A stretch of 64,000 nt of DNA from CALJFL01 sp047633055 (GTDB lineage Bacteria > Pseudomonadota > Gammaproteobacteria > Pseudomonadales > Halieaceae), in NCBI GenBank assembly GCA_047633055.1, contig JBLIEI010000001.1, forward strand, positions 1-64,000. The letters run 5' to 3'. Shown here piece after piece: positions 1 to 8,897 of the stretch. Each line of letters starts with the position of its first letter. Positions within the stretch are counted from its first letter, which is position 1. A program made the position numbers and the translations under genes. The notes under the pieces were generated by a model. That model saw only the letters and a program-made list of their open reading frames with translations. It ran no database searches and was not told where the DNA came from.

Positions 1-1713
1 GAACTGATTACTCGCAAAGATGCGTATGTATTGCTGTTCCTCGGTTACTTTACCTGTGTCACCGGGTTCTTGTTCAGTCAGGGTTTACCGATTGTTCTTT
101 ACTCCGTATTGAATATAGTCCTTGTCACTACCGCCCTGGTGGCGCTGCACCAGCCTGGTGAACACCAATTTAACCGGCGTCCATTAAAGCGGGCCAGCCT
201 GATGCTGGCGCAGGCCTTCCCGCTGATGGTTGTGCTGTTTTTTCTGTTTCCACGGATTGGCCCGCTGTGGACGGTGCCGGTCAAGAGCCATAGCGCGAAA
301 ACGGGGGTTAGCGATTTTCTGAAGCCTGGTGATATTTCCAGCCTTAGCCAATCTACCGAGGTCGCTTTTCGAGTTAGCTTTGACGGCGACATTCCAAGGC
401 AGTCCGATTTGTACTGGCGTGGTCTGGTGATGAGTAAATTGGAGGACGGGGCGTGGCAGACGCTTCCCTATTACGACCAGCCTGCCAGTGAGCGCAGTCC
501 TATCCCGGTCGAGAGAGTGGGAGAACCGCTTCGCTACGATATTCTTATGGAACCCACACAGCAGCGCTGGTTGTATGGCATACGCTACGCGAGGTCCAGC
601 GATGGCGGAGTCATGGAGACTCGTGATTACAGACTCTTTACCCTGGTGCAGCTGGAGGACGAGTATCGCTATGAGGTAGAGAGCTGGCCAACCGCACTAC
701 TGGAAACAGAACTATCCAGTTGGCGGCGGGACACAGAGTTGATCCTGCCCGAAGAAGGCGATCCGCTGACCCGTGAGCTTGCCCGACAACTGCGCAATGG
801 CGTTGACAGCGATTGGGACTATGTAAATATGGTGCTGAGTTATTTTCGCGAGCAGCCTTTCGTTTATACCCTGCAGCCACCCTTGCTGGGTGAGAACCCG
901 ATGGATCAGTTCCTGCTGCAAACGCGTCGGGGATTTTGTGAGCACTATGCCTACGCTTTTGTGATGATGATGCGAGCGGCGGGGGTACCTGCAAGAATTG
1001 TTGCTGGCTACTTGGGCGGTGAGGTCAACCCGGTGAACGGCACTGTTATTGTGCATCAATTCGATGCTCATGCCTGGGCCGAAGTCTGGATAGCGAGCCA
1101 GGGATGGGTGAGGGTGGACCCCACCTCCGCAGTTTCACCAGATCGCATTGAGTTCGGCTTGGAACAGGCGATGGCGGAGGAGGGGTCATTTCTGTCTTCT
1201 TCGCCGCTGTCCCCGCTGCGCTACCGCAATATAGAGTGGATCAATTCTATGCGACTGCGCTACGACGCGATCACCTATCAGTGGCAGGCCTGGGTAGTAG
1301 GGTTTAACGGCGATCAGCAGTTGAAACTGCTCAACGATGTCTTCGGTCAACTTACGGCAGCCAAGTTTGTATTGGTTGTTATCGGTACCTGGGTGCTGGT
1401 ATTACTGCCGGTTGGCTTTTCCCTATTGCGCCGCAAGCGGATTCACCCGCTAGCGCCTCAGGATAAACTGTATCTCGAATTCTGCGACACAGTTGCGCAC
1501 ATGGGTGTCGCCCGTGATCCCGGGGAGGCCCCGGGGGATTACGCGCGTCGAGCGTCACAGAAGTTGCCTCTTCTGGCTGAGTCCGTGCAGGACATCAGCA
1601 AGCAGTATGATCAGCTGGCCTACGCCGGTGCAGCAACATTCTCTTCAGGGGACTTTGACTTATTCAAAAAGGCGGTCAAGCGGTTTAAATTACAGCGCTC
1701 ACTGAAGACATAA
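1..1713 (+). CDS. TgpA-like transglutaminase, 5' end outside the window
   Basis: The reading frame is open from base 1 (first residues ELITRKDAYV), so the start codon lies upstream; 570 residues are visible. The N-terminal part is hydrophobic membrane segments (DUF3488 type). The periplasmic transglutaminase core follows with a plausible Cys-His-Asp triad: Cys in GFCEHYA (bases 937-939), His in DAHAWAEVW and Asp in RVDPTSA. Near residue 460 comes another membrane segment, then a cytoplasmic tail resembling DUF4129. Pseudomonas TgpA has this architecture and is essential there; its periplasmic substrate is not settled. Such genes usually follow a MoxR ATPase and a DUF58 gene, which would lie left of the window. 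The gene converges on acnB with a hairpin between them. Confidence 0.93.
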   Translation, partial: ELITRKDAYVLLFLGYFTCVTGFLFSQGLPIVLYSVLNIVLVTTALVALHQPGEHQFNRRPLKRASLMLAQAFPLMVVLFFLFPRIGPLWTVPVKSHSAKTGVSDFLKPGDISSLSQSTEVAFRVSFDGDIPRQSDLYWRGLVMSKLEDGAWQTLPYYDQPASERSPIPVERVGEPLRYDILMEPTQQRWLYGIRYARSSDGGVMETRDYRLFTLVQLEDEYRYEVESWPTALLETELSSWRRDTELILPEEGDPLTRELARQLRNGVDSDWDYVNMVLSYFREQPFVYTLQPPLLGENPMDQFLLQTRRGFCEHYAYAFVMMMRAAGVPARIVAGYLGGEVNPVNGTVIVHQFDAHAWAEVWIASQGWVRVDPTSAVSPDRIEFGLEQAMAEEGSFLSSSPLSPLRYRNIEWINSMRLRYDAITYQWQAWVVGFNGDQQLKLLNDVFGQLTAAKFVLVVIGTWVLVLLPVGFSLLRRKRIHPLAPQDKLYLEFCDTVAHMGVARDPGEAPGDYARRASQKLPLLAESVQDISKQYDQLAYAGAATFSSGDFDLFKKAVKRFKLQRSLKT

Positions 1714-1715
1714 AA

Positions 1716-1735
1716 AACCCCGCGAAAGCGGGGTT
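1716..1735 (-). terminator. Rho-independent terminator of acnB
   Basis: The stem CCCCGC/GCGGGG (1718-1723 and 1728-1733) closes a GAAA tetraloop and is extended by AA/TT. Read on the minus strand it is followed by six T, so it ends acnB, whose stop is 23 bases away. On the plus strand there is no T-run after the stem, so it should act only weakly on the transglutaminase gene. Confidence 0.85.
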
Positions 1736-1758
1736 AAGAGGTAAAAAGAGCATTGGCC

Positions 1759-4374
1759 TCAAGCGCTGATTTGGGTGATCTCCACCGCAGCAATCCGCGC
1801 GCCTTCCTCCGCAGACTTCTGGAACTCTACGATTTGGTCGAAATTCATGTAGCGGTAAATTTCGTCCGACATTGCGTCTAGGTTCTTCGCGTATTCCATG
1901 TACTCAGCAGGCGTTGGCAGCTTGCCCAGTATCGCACCTACCGAAGCAAGCTCCGCAGAGCACAGGTAGACATTGGCGCCATCACCCAGGCGATTAGGGA
2001 AGTTACGCGTAGAGGTAGAAAGCACGGTCGAATTTGCCGCCACTCGCGCCTGGTTGCCCATGCACAAAGAACAGCCCGGCATCTCGGTGCGTGCACCGGC
2101 CTTGCCAAAGATGTTGTAGTAGCCTTCTTGCATCAACAAGTGCTCATCCATCCGCGTGGGTGGAACAATCCACATGCGGGTGGAAATCGTGCCCTTGTGC
2201 TGTTCCAGAAGCTTACCCGCGGCGCGGAAATGACCGATGTTGGTCATGCAGCTGCCGATAAAGACTTCGTCAACCTTATCTCCGGCGACCTGTGACAGCA
2301 TGCGAGCGTCATCTGGATCATTGGGCGCGCAAACAATAGGCTCGGTGATTTCGGCCAAGTCGATTTCGATAACGGCGGCGTATTCAGCGTCTGCATCGGC
2401 TTTCAGCAACTGTGGATCCGCCAGCCATTCCTCCATCTTGCGGGCACGACGCTCCAGTGTTCGAGAATCGCCGTAACCCTCGGCAATCATCGAGCGCAGC
2501 AGAACCACATTGGACCGCAGGTACTCGGCTACTGTGTCTTCGTTCAGGTCGATAGTACAGCCGGCAGCTGAGCGTTCCGCTGACGCGTCGGAAAGTTCAA
2601 AAGCCTGCTCCAGAGTTAAGTCGGGTAGCCCTTCAATTTCCAGAACACGGCCAGAGAAAATATTCTTCTTGCCCCTTTTCTCAACCGTCAATAAACCTTG
2701 CTGAATTCCATAATAGGGGATTGCGTGCACCAGATCGCGCAGGGTTATTCCAGGCTGCATCTCGCCTTTAAAGCGCACCAGTACTGACTCCGGCATATCC
2801 AAAGGCATGACACCGGTGGCAGCAGCAAAAGCTACCAGACCGGACCCGGCGGGAAACGAGATGCCCATGGGAAAACGGGTGTGCGAATCACCGCCGGTGC
2901 CCACCGTGTCGGGTAGCAGCATACGGTTCAACCAGGAGTGGATGATGCCGTCTCCGGGGCGCAGGGAAACCCCGCCTCGGGTCATAATGAAATCCGGCAG
3001 CGAGTGCTGGGTGTCAATATCTATGGGTTTGGGATAGGCCGCGGTGTGACAAAAAGACTGCATGGTCAGGTCGGCGGAGAATCCGAGGCAGGCGAGATCT
3101 TTTAGTTCGTCGCGGGTCATTGGCCCGGTGGTGTCCTGGGAGCCCACTGTGGTCATACGCGGTTCACAGTAAGTGCCGGCGCGGATACCGTCCGTACCGC
3201 AGGCACGGCCCACCATTTTTTGCGCCAGGGTGAATCCTTTGCCACTGTCGTGGGGCGTAGCCGGAGTGCGGAATTGATCGGGAGCACCGAGACCGAGGGC
3301 CTCTCGCGCACGCGTGGTCAGGCCGCGTCCGATAATAAGGTTGATCCGTCCGCCAGCGCGAACTTCATCAAGCAGTACGTCGGACTTGAGTTCGAACTCG
3401 CTTATTACTTCGCCCGATTCAGACAAAATTTTGCCGTCGTAGGGGCGGATTTCGATCACGTCGCCCATGCCCAGGTCATCTACCGGTGCTTCAAAGACAA
3501 GCGCCCCGGCGTCTTCCATCGTGTTGTAAAAAATTGGCGCGACCTTATTGCCGATGCAAATGCCTCCACCTCTTTTATTGGGAACGCCGGCGATATCATC
3601 ACCAAAAAACCACAACACAGAGTTGGCTGCAGACTTCCGAGAAGATCCGGTACCGACTACGTCGCCTACAAAGGCAACCGGTAGACCCTGGTCCTGAAGA
3701 TCTGTCACTTGCTTCATCGGACCTGTTACGCCGTGCTCTTCTGGCGTCAAGCCGTCCCGGGTCATTTTATACATGGCTAAAGCATGCAGCGGAATGTCAG
3801 GGCGCGACCAGGCGTCTGGAGCAGGAGAGAGGTCGTCGGTATTAGTTTCGCCAGTCACCTTGAAGACCGCCACTTTGATGGACTCCGGCACTGCGTTGCG
3901 GTTAGTGAACCATTCGGCATCTGCCCATGACTGCATCACGTCTTTAGCATTGGCGTTGCCTTGCTCTGCGAGTTCAGCAACGTCATGGAACGCTTCAAAC
4001 ATCAGCAGGGTGTGCTTCAATTCTGCGCCGGCACGCTCGCCAAGCTCACTGTCTGGCAGTAGGGCAACCAGCGTTTCGATATTGTAACCGCCGTGCATAT
4101 TGCCCAACAGTTCTATGGCTTTCGGGCGGTCTACCAGGGGGCAGGTGGAATCGCCTCTGGCGATGGCTGAGAGAAACACCGCTTTGACGTAGGCGGCTTC
4201 GTCAACACCGGGCGGTACACGGGTGCTGATAAGGTCCAACAGAAATTCTTCTTCGCCTGTGGGCGGTTCGTTTAATAATTCGATCAGGCCGGCAGTTTGC
4301 TCGGCGTTGAGGGGTTTCGGGGGTATATTCTGGCTGGCGCGTTCTGCCACGTGTTCGCGATAAGCTTCAAGCAC
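1759..4374 (-). CDS. acnB: Aconitate hydratase B
   Basis: AcnB interconverts citrate and isocitrate through cis-aconitate in the TCA cycle, using a 4Fe-4S cluster; the family also handles 2-methyl-cis-aconitate. The protein runs at full family length, with the N-terminal HEAT-like domain (HVAERA...PPKPL), the swivel domain and the cluster-binding part; GCSLCMGNQ near the C terminus carries two of the cluster cysteines. The start was chosen as GTG at 4374: it sits seven bases after AAGAGGA, and its first residues (VLEAYREHVAERA) match the beginning of E. coli AcnB, giving 871 residues. An in-frame ATG at 4443 would add 23 residues but has no visible ribosome-binding site. The gene stands alone with its own terminator. 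Confidence 0.96.
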   Translation of the reverse strand: MLEAYREHVAERASQNIPPKPLNAEQTAGLIELLNEPPTGEEEFLLDLISTRVPPGVDEAAYVKAVFLSAIARGDSTCPLVDRPKAIELLGNMHGGYNIETLVALLPDSELGERAGAELKHTLLMFEAFHDVAELAEQGNANAKDVMQSWADAEWFTNRNAVPESIKVAVFKVTGETNTDDLSPAPDAWSRPDIPLHALAMYKMTRDGLTPEEHGVTGPMKQVTDLQDQGLPVAFVGDVVGTGSSRKSAANSVLWFFGDDIAGVPNKRGGGICIGNKVAPIFYNTMEDAGALVFEAPVDDLGMGDVIEIRPYDGKILSESGEVISEFELKSDVLLDEVRAGGRINLIIGRGLTTRAREALGLGAPDQFRTPATPHDSGKGFTLAQKMVGRACGTDGIRAGTYCEPRMTTVGSQDTTGPMTRDELKDLACLGFSADLTMQSFCHTAAYPKPIDIDTQHSLPDFIMTRGGVSLRPGDGIIHSWLNRMLLPDTVGTGGDSHTRFPMGISFPAGSGLVAFAAATGVMPLDMPESVLVRFKGEMQPGITLRDLVHAIPYYGIQQGLLTVEKRGKKNIFSGRVLEIEGLPDLTLEQAFELSDASAERSAAGCTIDLNEDTVAEYLRSNVVLLRSMIAEGYGDSRTLERRARKMEEWLADPQLLKADADAEYAAVIEIDLAEITEPIVCAPNDPDDARMLSQVAGDKVDEVFIGSCMTNIGHFRAAGKLLEQHKGTISTRMWIVPPTRMDEHLLMQEGYYNIFGKAGARTEMPGCSLCMGNQARVAANSTVLSTSTRNFPNRLGDGANVYLCSAELASVGAILGKLPTPAEYMEYAKNLDAMSDEIYRYMNFDQIVEFQKSAEEGARIAAVEITQISA

Positions 4375-4567
4375 GTCGAGTTCCTCTTGTTGACTGGTTC
4401 GTCCTGAGCCGAATGCGCAGGGCGATTGGGGGTCACTATTCATCGGCCGGGAAGTATAGCTCAGCTGTAGAATAAGATAAATAAATCAACCGCTTATATC
4501 GTGCATTCATAAAGTTGATAACGTACACTGAAGGCGTCTCGTCGCATTTCTGTAAGTCCTGTTCTCT

Positions 4568-5041
4568 ATGTTAGATCAAGCTGTAAAAACTCCCTGTATC
4601 GGTGTCTGCTCAACCGGCATCGGCGACACAGTGTGTCGTGGCTGCAAGCGTTTCGAGCACGAGGTGATTCACTGGAACAGTTATTCCGAGGCTCAAAAGC
4701 GGGCTGTTGATCAGCGCGTGTCAGGTTTTTTATCCCAGTGTGTGAGCAATAAGATACGGGTTACTGATGAGGCGCTGCTTCGGTGGCAGCTGGAGGTACA
4801 GCAGATAGCGTTTATTCATCATCACGACCAATTTTGCTGGGCTTATAGCTTGATAAAAGCCGGCGCCAGCCAGATTAAAACACCGAAGGAATACGGGTTT
4901 GAGGTCGACCTGGCTTTCAGGGGTATTTCCTTACTGGAACTGCGCGAAAAGATCGATACTGAGTTTTTCACTCTGTCACAGGCGCACTATGACCGCTATA
5001 TGCGTACCGCAGACCTTTTTGCGGCTACGGTCGACTCATGA
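4568..5041 (+). CDS. DUF1289 protein with long C-terminal extension
   Basis: Residues 8-40 form the DUF1289 signature, a cysteine cluster (TPCIGVCS...CRGCKRF) followed by a conserved W and R; metal or Fe-S binding has been proposed for the family without a defined function. Most DUF1289 proteins are about 60-80 residues, whereas this one has 157. The extra hundred residues after the cysteine cluster include HHHDQFCWAY and look folded, with a mix of charged and aromatic residues. The stop overlaps the miaE start by ATGA, so the two are translationally coupled. A role beside MiaE in tRNA modification is only suggested by this coupling. Confidence 0.85.
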   Translation: MLDQAVKTPCIGVCSTGIGDTVCRGCKRFEHEVIHWNSYSEAQKRAVDQRVSGFLSQCVSNKIRVTDEALLRWQLEVQQIAFIHHHDQFCWAYSLIKAGASQIKTPKEYGFEVDLAFRGISLLELREKIDTEFFTLSQAHYDRYMRTADLFAATVDS

Positions 5042-5709
5042 GCAGCACTGATATCAGCCACATTCACGAATTTTTGCACTGCCAAACACCGGCTGACTGG
5101 GTGCAGTGTGCTTTGGAAAACCAAACTCTTATGCTGATCGACCATGCAAACTGTGAGCATGCAGCCGGTCAATCAGCAATGACAGCGATGAAAAGGTACA
5201 GAGGTGGCATTCCCGGTATAGCCAACAGTGGCATGGCAGGCACCCGCAGTGGCTTTGGTGTGGACTACAGTCTGCTCACCCAGCTTTCGCGACTGGCGCG
5301 CGAGGAGCTGCGGCACTTTGAACAGGTGGTCGCGTTGATGCGTAAGCGCGATATTGATTATCAGCAGATCACGGCATCGCGCTACTCCGGTCGCTTGCGG
5401 GATGAAGTTCGAACCACTGAGCCCGGTCGGCTGGTAGACACTTTAATAGTGGGTGCAGTGATAGAAGCGCGGTCCTGTGAACGTTTTGCGGCGCTGGCTC
5501 CCGTCCTGGATGAGGAATTGTCCGACTTCTACGCTTCTTTATTAAAGTCGGAGTCCCGCCATTTCGCCGATTACCTGAACCTGGCGAAGGGCGTGGCAGG
5601 TTCGGCGGAGGTGGAAGATCGCCTGCAGAGTATATTGGCCGTCGAGAAGGTATTGATTGAATCAGGCGATACTGAGTTTCGCTTCCACAGTGGCGTACCA
5701 AAAACGTAA
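5038..5709 (+). CDS. miaE: tRNA-(ms2io6A)-hydroxylase
   Basis: MiaE is a non-haem di-iron monooxygenase that hydroxylates the isopentenyl side chain of ms2i6A at position 37 of tRNAs reading UNN codons, using O2. The 223-residue protein is helical and carries the ferritin-like ligand pattern: E in LIDHANCEHAAG, EELRHFEQV, VIEARSCERFAAL and ESRHFADYL, which gives paired Glu/His ligands. It starts inside the stop codon of the DUF1289 gene (ATGA). It is convergent with lpxH, with only an AT-rich 26-base gap between the stops. Confidence 0.93.
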   Translation: MSSTDISHIHEFLHCQTPADWVQCALENQTLMLIDHANCEHAAGQSAMTAMKRYRGGIPGIANSGMAGTRSGFGVDYSLLTQLSRLAREELRHFEQVVALMRKRDIDYQQITASRYSGRLRDEVRTTEPGRLVDTLIVGAVIEARSCERFAALAPVLDEELSDFYASLLKSESRHFADYLNLAKGVAGSAEVEDRLQSILAVEKVLIESGDTEFRFHSGVPKT

Positions 5710-5735
5710 TATTAACTTTATTTTAGCTATATAGA

Positions 5736-6452
5736 CTATTGCTTTATATGGAAATTATTTAGATCTATTGCGTTATCTCTAATCTCGATGTACCAGCCTA
5801 ATATATCCCAGTCCCCCAGTACCCAACGATATCCCTGCTCTACCTGATGAATAGCTGGCCGGTGAGTATGGCCGTGTATAAGCCTATCGACCTTGTGTTC
5901 AGTCATCACTCTGGTGACCTCCCGCTCGGTCACATCCATGATGTCCTCGGCTTTGTTACTGCCCGCATCTTTACTCATGGTGCGCAGCTGTATCGCCAGT
6001 TCACGCCGCTGATCCAGCGATTGCGTCATCATTTGGGCTTGCCAGGCAGGATCTCGGGCCATTTTTCGGAAGTTTTGGTACTCCTCGTCGTCCGTGCACA
6101 GGCTGTCCCCATGCATTAGCAGGGTTTGAGTGCCATACAGGTTGCATACGGTGGGGTCGGCAAGCAACTGAGCGCCTACACTCTCACAGAACGCGGCGCC
6201 CAGTAAAAAATCGCGATTGCCCTGCATGATAAATAGCTGTGGACCCGATTCCGAGAAATCATGGAGCAGGGCAGTGATTTGCTGCACCAAAGGGGTGTCG
6301 TCGTCATCCCCGACCCACGCTTCCACCAGATCGCCGAGTATATAAAGGGATTCGCAGTCCCGCGCATTCAGTAGGAACCGCTCGAACGCCTGTAAAGTAG
6401 CCGGGCGCGAGGTGTCTAAGTGTAGATCGGAAATAAACAGCGTGCGGGACAT
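5736..6452 (-). CDS. lpxH: UDP-2,3-diacylglucosamine diphosphatase
   Basis: LpxH hydrolyses UDP-2,3-diacylglucosamine to lipid X and UMP in lipid A biosynthesis, at the cytoplasmic face of the inner membrane. The calcineurin-like metallophosphatase motifs are all present in order: FISDLHLD at the N terminus, LGDLVEAWVGDD, GNRDFL, MHGDSLCTDD and HGHTHRP. The length of 238 residues is normal. It lies 21 bases downstream of ppiB on the same strand; the ppiB-lpxH pairing divergent from glnS-cysS is the Pseudomonas order. Confidence 0.96.
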   Translation of the reverse strand: MSRTLFISDLHLDTSRPATLQAFERFLLNARDCESLYILGDLVEAWVGDDDDTPLVQQITALLHDFSESGPQLFIMQGNRDFLLGAAFCESVGAQLLADPTVCNLYGTQTLLMHGDSLCTDDEEYQNFRKMARDPAWQAQMMTQSLDQRRELAIQLRTMSKDAGSNKAEDIMDVTEREVTRVMTEHKVDRLIHGHTHRPAIHQVEQGYRWVLGDWDILGWYIEIRDNAIDLNNFHIKQ

Positions 6453-6473
6453 TCAGCAAGGCCGCCGCAAGAT

Positions 6474-6971
6474 TTAGCTGTCGACAACCTCAACAGATTC
6501 GATGATCACTGGATCTTTGGGTACATCTTGATGGCCACCGCGGCTCGTGGTCGGTACAGCGCGGATCTTATCGAGCACTTCAGCGCCGTCGATTATTTTT
6601 CCAAATACGGTATAGCCCCAGCCCTGCATATTTTTACCGCTGTGGTTGAGGAAATCGTTGTCTTTGACGTTGATGAAAAATTGCGCGGTGGCGGAGTGAG
6701 GCTCCATAGTTCTGGCCATGGCAACGGTGCCAAAATCATTTCTGAGGCCATTGTCCGCCTCGTTCTCGATCGACTCGCCAGACTGCTTCTCGCTCATGTC
6801 AGTGTCGAAACCACCGCCCTGAATCATAAAGTTGTCGATCACCCGGTGAAAAATAGTACCGTCGTAATAACCTTCACCGGCATACTTGAGAAAGTTGTCG
6901 ACTGTTTTGGGGGCTTTTTCGGCGTCCAATTCGAGTTTTAGTTCTCCGAAAGTCGTGCGGATAATAACCAT
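6474..6971 (-). CDS. ppiB: Cytoplasmic peptidyl-prolyl cis-trans isomerase B (cyclophilin)
   Basis: Cyclophilin catalyses proline cis-trans isomerisation during folding. The sequence shows the cyclophilin core: FHRVIDNFMIQGGG with the catalytic Arg, then MART and SATAQFFIN. The start at 6971 gives 165 residues (E. coli PpiB has 164) with AAGGAA seven bases upstream. A longer frame beginning at 7004 adds eleven residues that family members lack. No signal peptide is seen, so the protein is cytoplasmic. It probably forms an operon with lpxH. Confidence 0.95.
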   Translation of the reverse strand: MVIIRTTFGELKLELDAEKAPKTVDNFLKYAGEGYYDGTIFHRVIDNFMIQGGGFDTDMSEKQSGESIENEADNGLRNDFGTVAMARTMEPHSATAQFFINVKDNDFLNHSGKNMQGWGYTVFGKIIDGAEVLDKIRAVPTTSRGGHQDVPKDPVIIESVEVVDS

Positions 6972-7215
6972 GGTGATTCCTTGCGATGATTTTTTGTAAG
7001 GCAACCAATGATACGGCCTTTTGGGGCACAGGCAAATAAGAACGAAGCCAAAGTCCTGTCCAATTCCAGCTTATTCGACTAACCTTGCACTCCGCGCATT
7101 TAAAGCGACGGGTGCTTTAGTCATTATGTCACCTGTATAGCGCTGGTGTATGGGGTTTTGTCGCGTAACTGGCTACAATACGCGCCCATTTTAGTAGCGC
7201 AGACCCGATCACACC

Positions 7216-8877
7216 ATGGACGACAAGCCAGCCAGTAATTTTCTCAGTACCCTCATCGCTGAAGATATCGACGCAGGTCGTGTCCAGCAGGTGGTCACTC
7301 GTTTCCCACCGGAGCCCAACGGTTATCTACACCTGGGCCATGCCAAGGCAATCAGCGTTAACTTTGGCTTGGCCGAAGCTTTTGGTGGTCGCTGTAACCT
7401 GCGCTTTGACGACACCAACCCCGCTAAGGAAAGTCAGGAGTACATCGACTCTATTCAGGAAGATGTTCGCTGGCTTGGGTACGAGTGGGATGGTGAAGTC
7501 AAATTTGCCTCGTCCTATTTTCAACAATTGTATGATTGGGCAATACACCTGGTAGAGCACGGTAACGCCTATGTCTGTGATTTGAGTGCCGATGAGGCGA
7601 GAGATTATCGCGGGTCCTTGACTGGACCGGGTCGTAATAGCCCTCATCGCGACCGCACGGTGGCAGAGAACCTTGAACTGCTTGAGGGGATGAAGCGCGG
7701 AGATTTCGACGAGGGTGCGAAAGTGTTGCGTGCCAAAATCGATATGGCTTCGCCTAATATGAATCTGCGTGACCCGATTATTTACCGGATCCGTAAAATC
7801 ATCCACCATCAAACCGGCAATGATTGGGTTATATATCCAACCTACGATTTTGCCCATGGTCAAGAGGATGCACTGGAAGGCGTTACCCACTCTATTTGCA
7901 CGCTGGAGTTCGAGGATCATCGACCTCTGTATGAATGGTTTCTGGCGAAGCTTCCGGTTAGTAATGCGCCGCGTCAGTTTGAATTTGGTCGACTGAACAC
8001 CAGTTATACCGTGACCAGTAAGCGTAAACTGAAGTCGCTGATTGATGAGAAGGCGGTGGCGGGTTGGGATGATCCCCGTATGCCAACGATTTCAGGAATG
8101 CGCAGGCGTGGATTTACGCCTGCTGCAATCCGCAAATTTTGCGAGATGATGGGTACGACCCGTACCGGTGGTTTGGTGGATGTTGCCATGCTCGAGCACG
8201 CTATACGGGATGACCTGAATGAAAATGCGCCGCGGGCTATGTGCGTTTTGGACCCTATTAAGGTCACGTTGACAGACTATCCCGAGCAGGAAGGTGAGGA
8301 CATTGTGGCGGCGGCGCATCCCAATCGGGAAGACATGGGCCAGCGAATCCTACCTTTTAGCCGTGAGATCTATATAGAGCGCGAAGACTTCCGGGAGGAA
8401 GCCAATAAGAAATACAAGCGCCTGGTGTTGGGCAAGCGCGTGCGCCTGCGCAATGCTTACATTATTGAAGCCGATGAGGCAGTCAAAGACGCTGAGGGCA
8501 ATATCATTGAAATTCTGGCGCACACCATTTCTGGTTCATTAGGTGAGGACGCCCCTGATGGAATTAAGCCTAAAGGCGTAATTCATTGGGTATCGGCAGC
8601 GAAAGGTGTGCAGGCTACGGTGCGACTTTACGATCGTTTATTCAGCGTGGAAGAACCCGACAGGGCCGAGGGCGAACTTACCGATCAACTCAATCCGGAT
8701 TCTCTTGCGGTGATAACTGGCGCCTGGATAGAGCCCGGATTGGCACTGGTAGAGCCCGAGCACAGGGTTCAATTTGAACGTCAGGGGTATTTCGTCGCTG
8801 ACCGTTTGGATCATCAGCGCGGGGCGCCTGTATTCAATCGTACTATTGGACTGCGCGACACCTGGGGCCAGGGATAG
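7216..8877 (+). CDS. glnS: Glutaminyl-tRNA synthetase
   Basis: GlnS is a class I aminoacyl-tRNA synthetase that charges tRNA-Gln. The HIGH-type motif HLGHAK follows RFPPEPNG near residue 40, and the KMSKS-type loop appears as VTSKRKL near residue 265. The C-terminal beta-barrel anticodon-binding region is complete and ends in GLRDTWGQG. The length of 553 residues is normal. It is followed after 20 bases by cysS. Upstream, TACAAT at 7174-7179 followed by CGCGCCC could be its -10 element, though no good -35 is seen. Confidence 0.97.
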   Translation: MDDKPASNFLSTLIAEDIDAGRVQQVVTRFPPEPNGYLHLGHAKAISVNFGLAEAFGGRCNLRFDDTNPAKESQEYIDSIQEDVRWLGYEWDGEVKFASSYFQQLYDWAIHLVEHGNAYVCDLSADEARDYRGSLTGPGRNSPHRDRTVAENLELLEGMKRGDFDEGAKVLRAKIDMASPNMNLRDPIIYRIRKIIHHQTGNDWVIYPTYDFAHGQEDALEGVTHSICTLEFEDHRPLYEWFLAKLPVSNAPRQFEFGRLNTSYTVTSKRKLKSLIDEKAVAGWDDPRMPTISGMRRRGFTPAAIRKFCEMMGTTRTGGLVDVAMLEHAIRDDLNENAPRAMCVLDPIKVTLTDYPEQEGEDIVAAAHPNREDMGQRILPFSREIYIEREDFREEANKKYKRLVLGKRVRLRNAYIIEADEAVKDAEGNIIEILAHTISGSLGEDAPDGIKPKGVIHWVSAAKGVQATVRLYDRLFSVEEPDRAEGELTDQLNPDSLAVITGAWIEPGLALVEPEHRVQFERQGYFVADRLDHQRGAPVFNRTIGLRDTWGQG

Positions 8878-8897
8878 AACAAGGGAAGCAAACTGCG

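Noticed and set aside
7174..7186. TACAAT followed by CGCGCCC before glnS, also seen as ACAATACGCGCCC before ffs
   Set aside because: A growth-rate-type -10/discriminator is plausible, but no acceptable -35 is present before glnS, so no promoter was called there.
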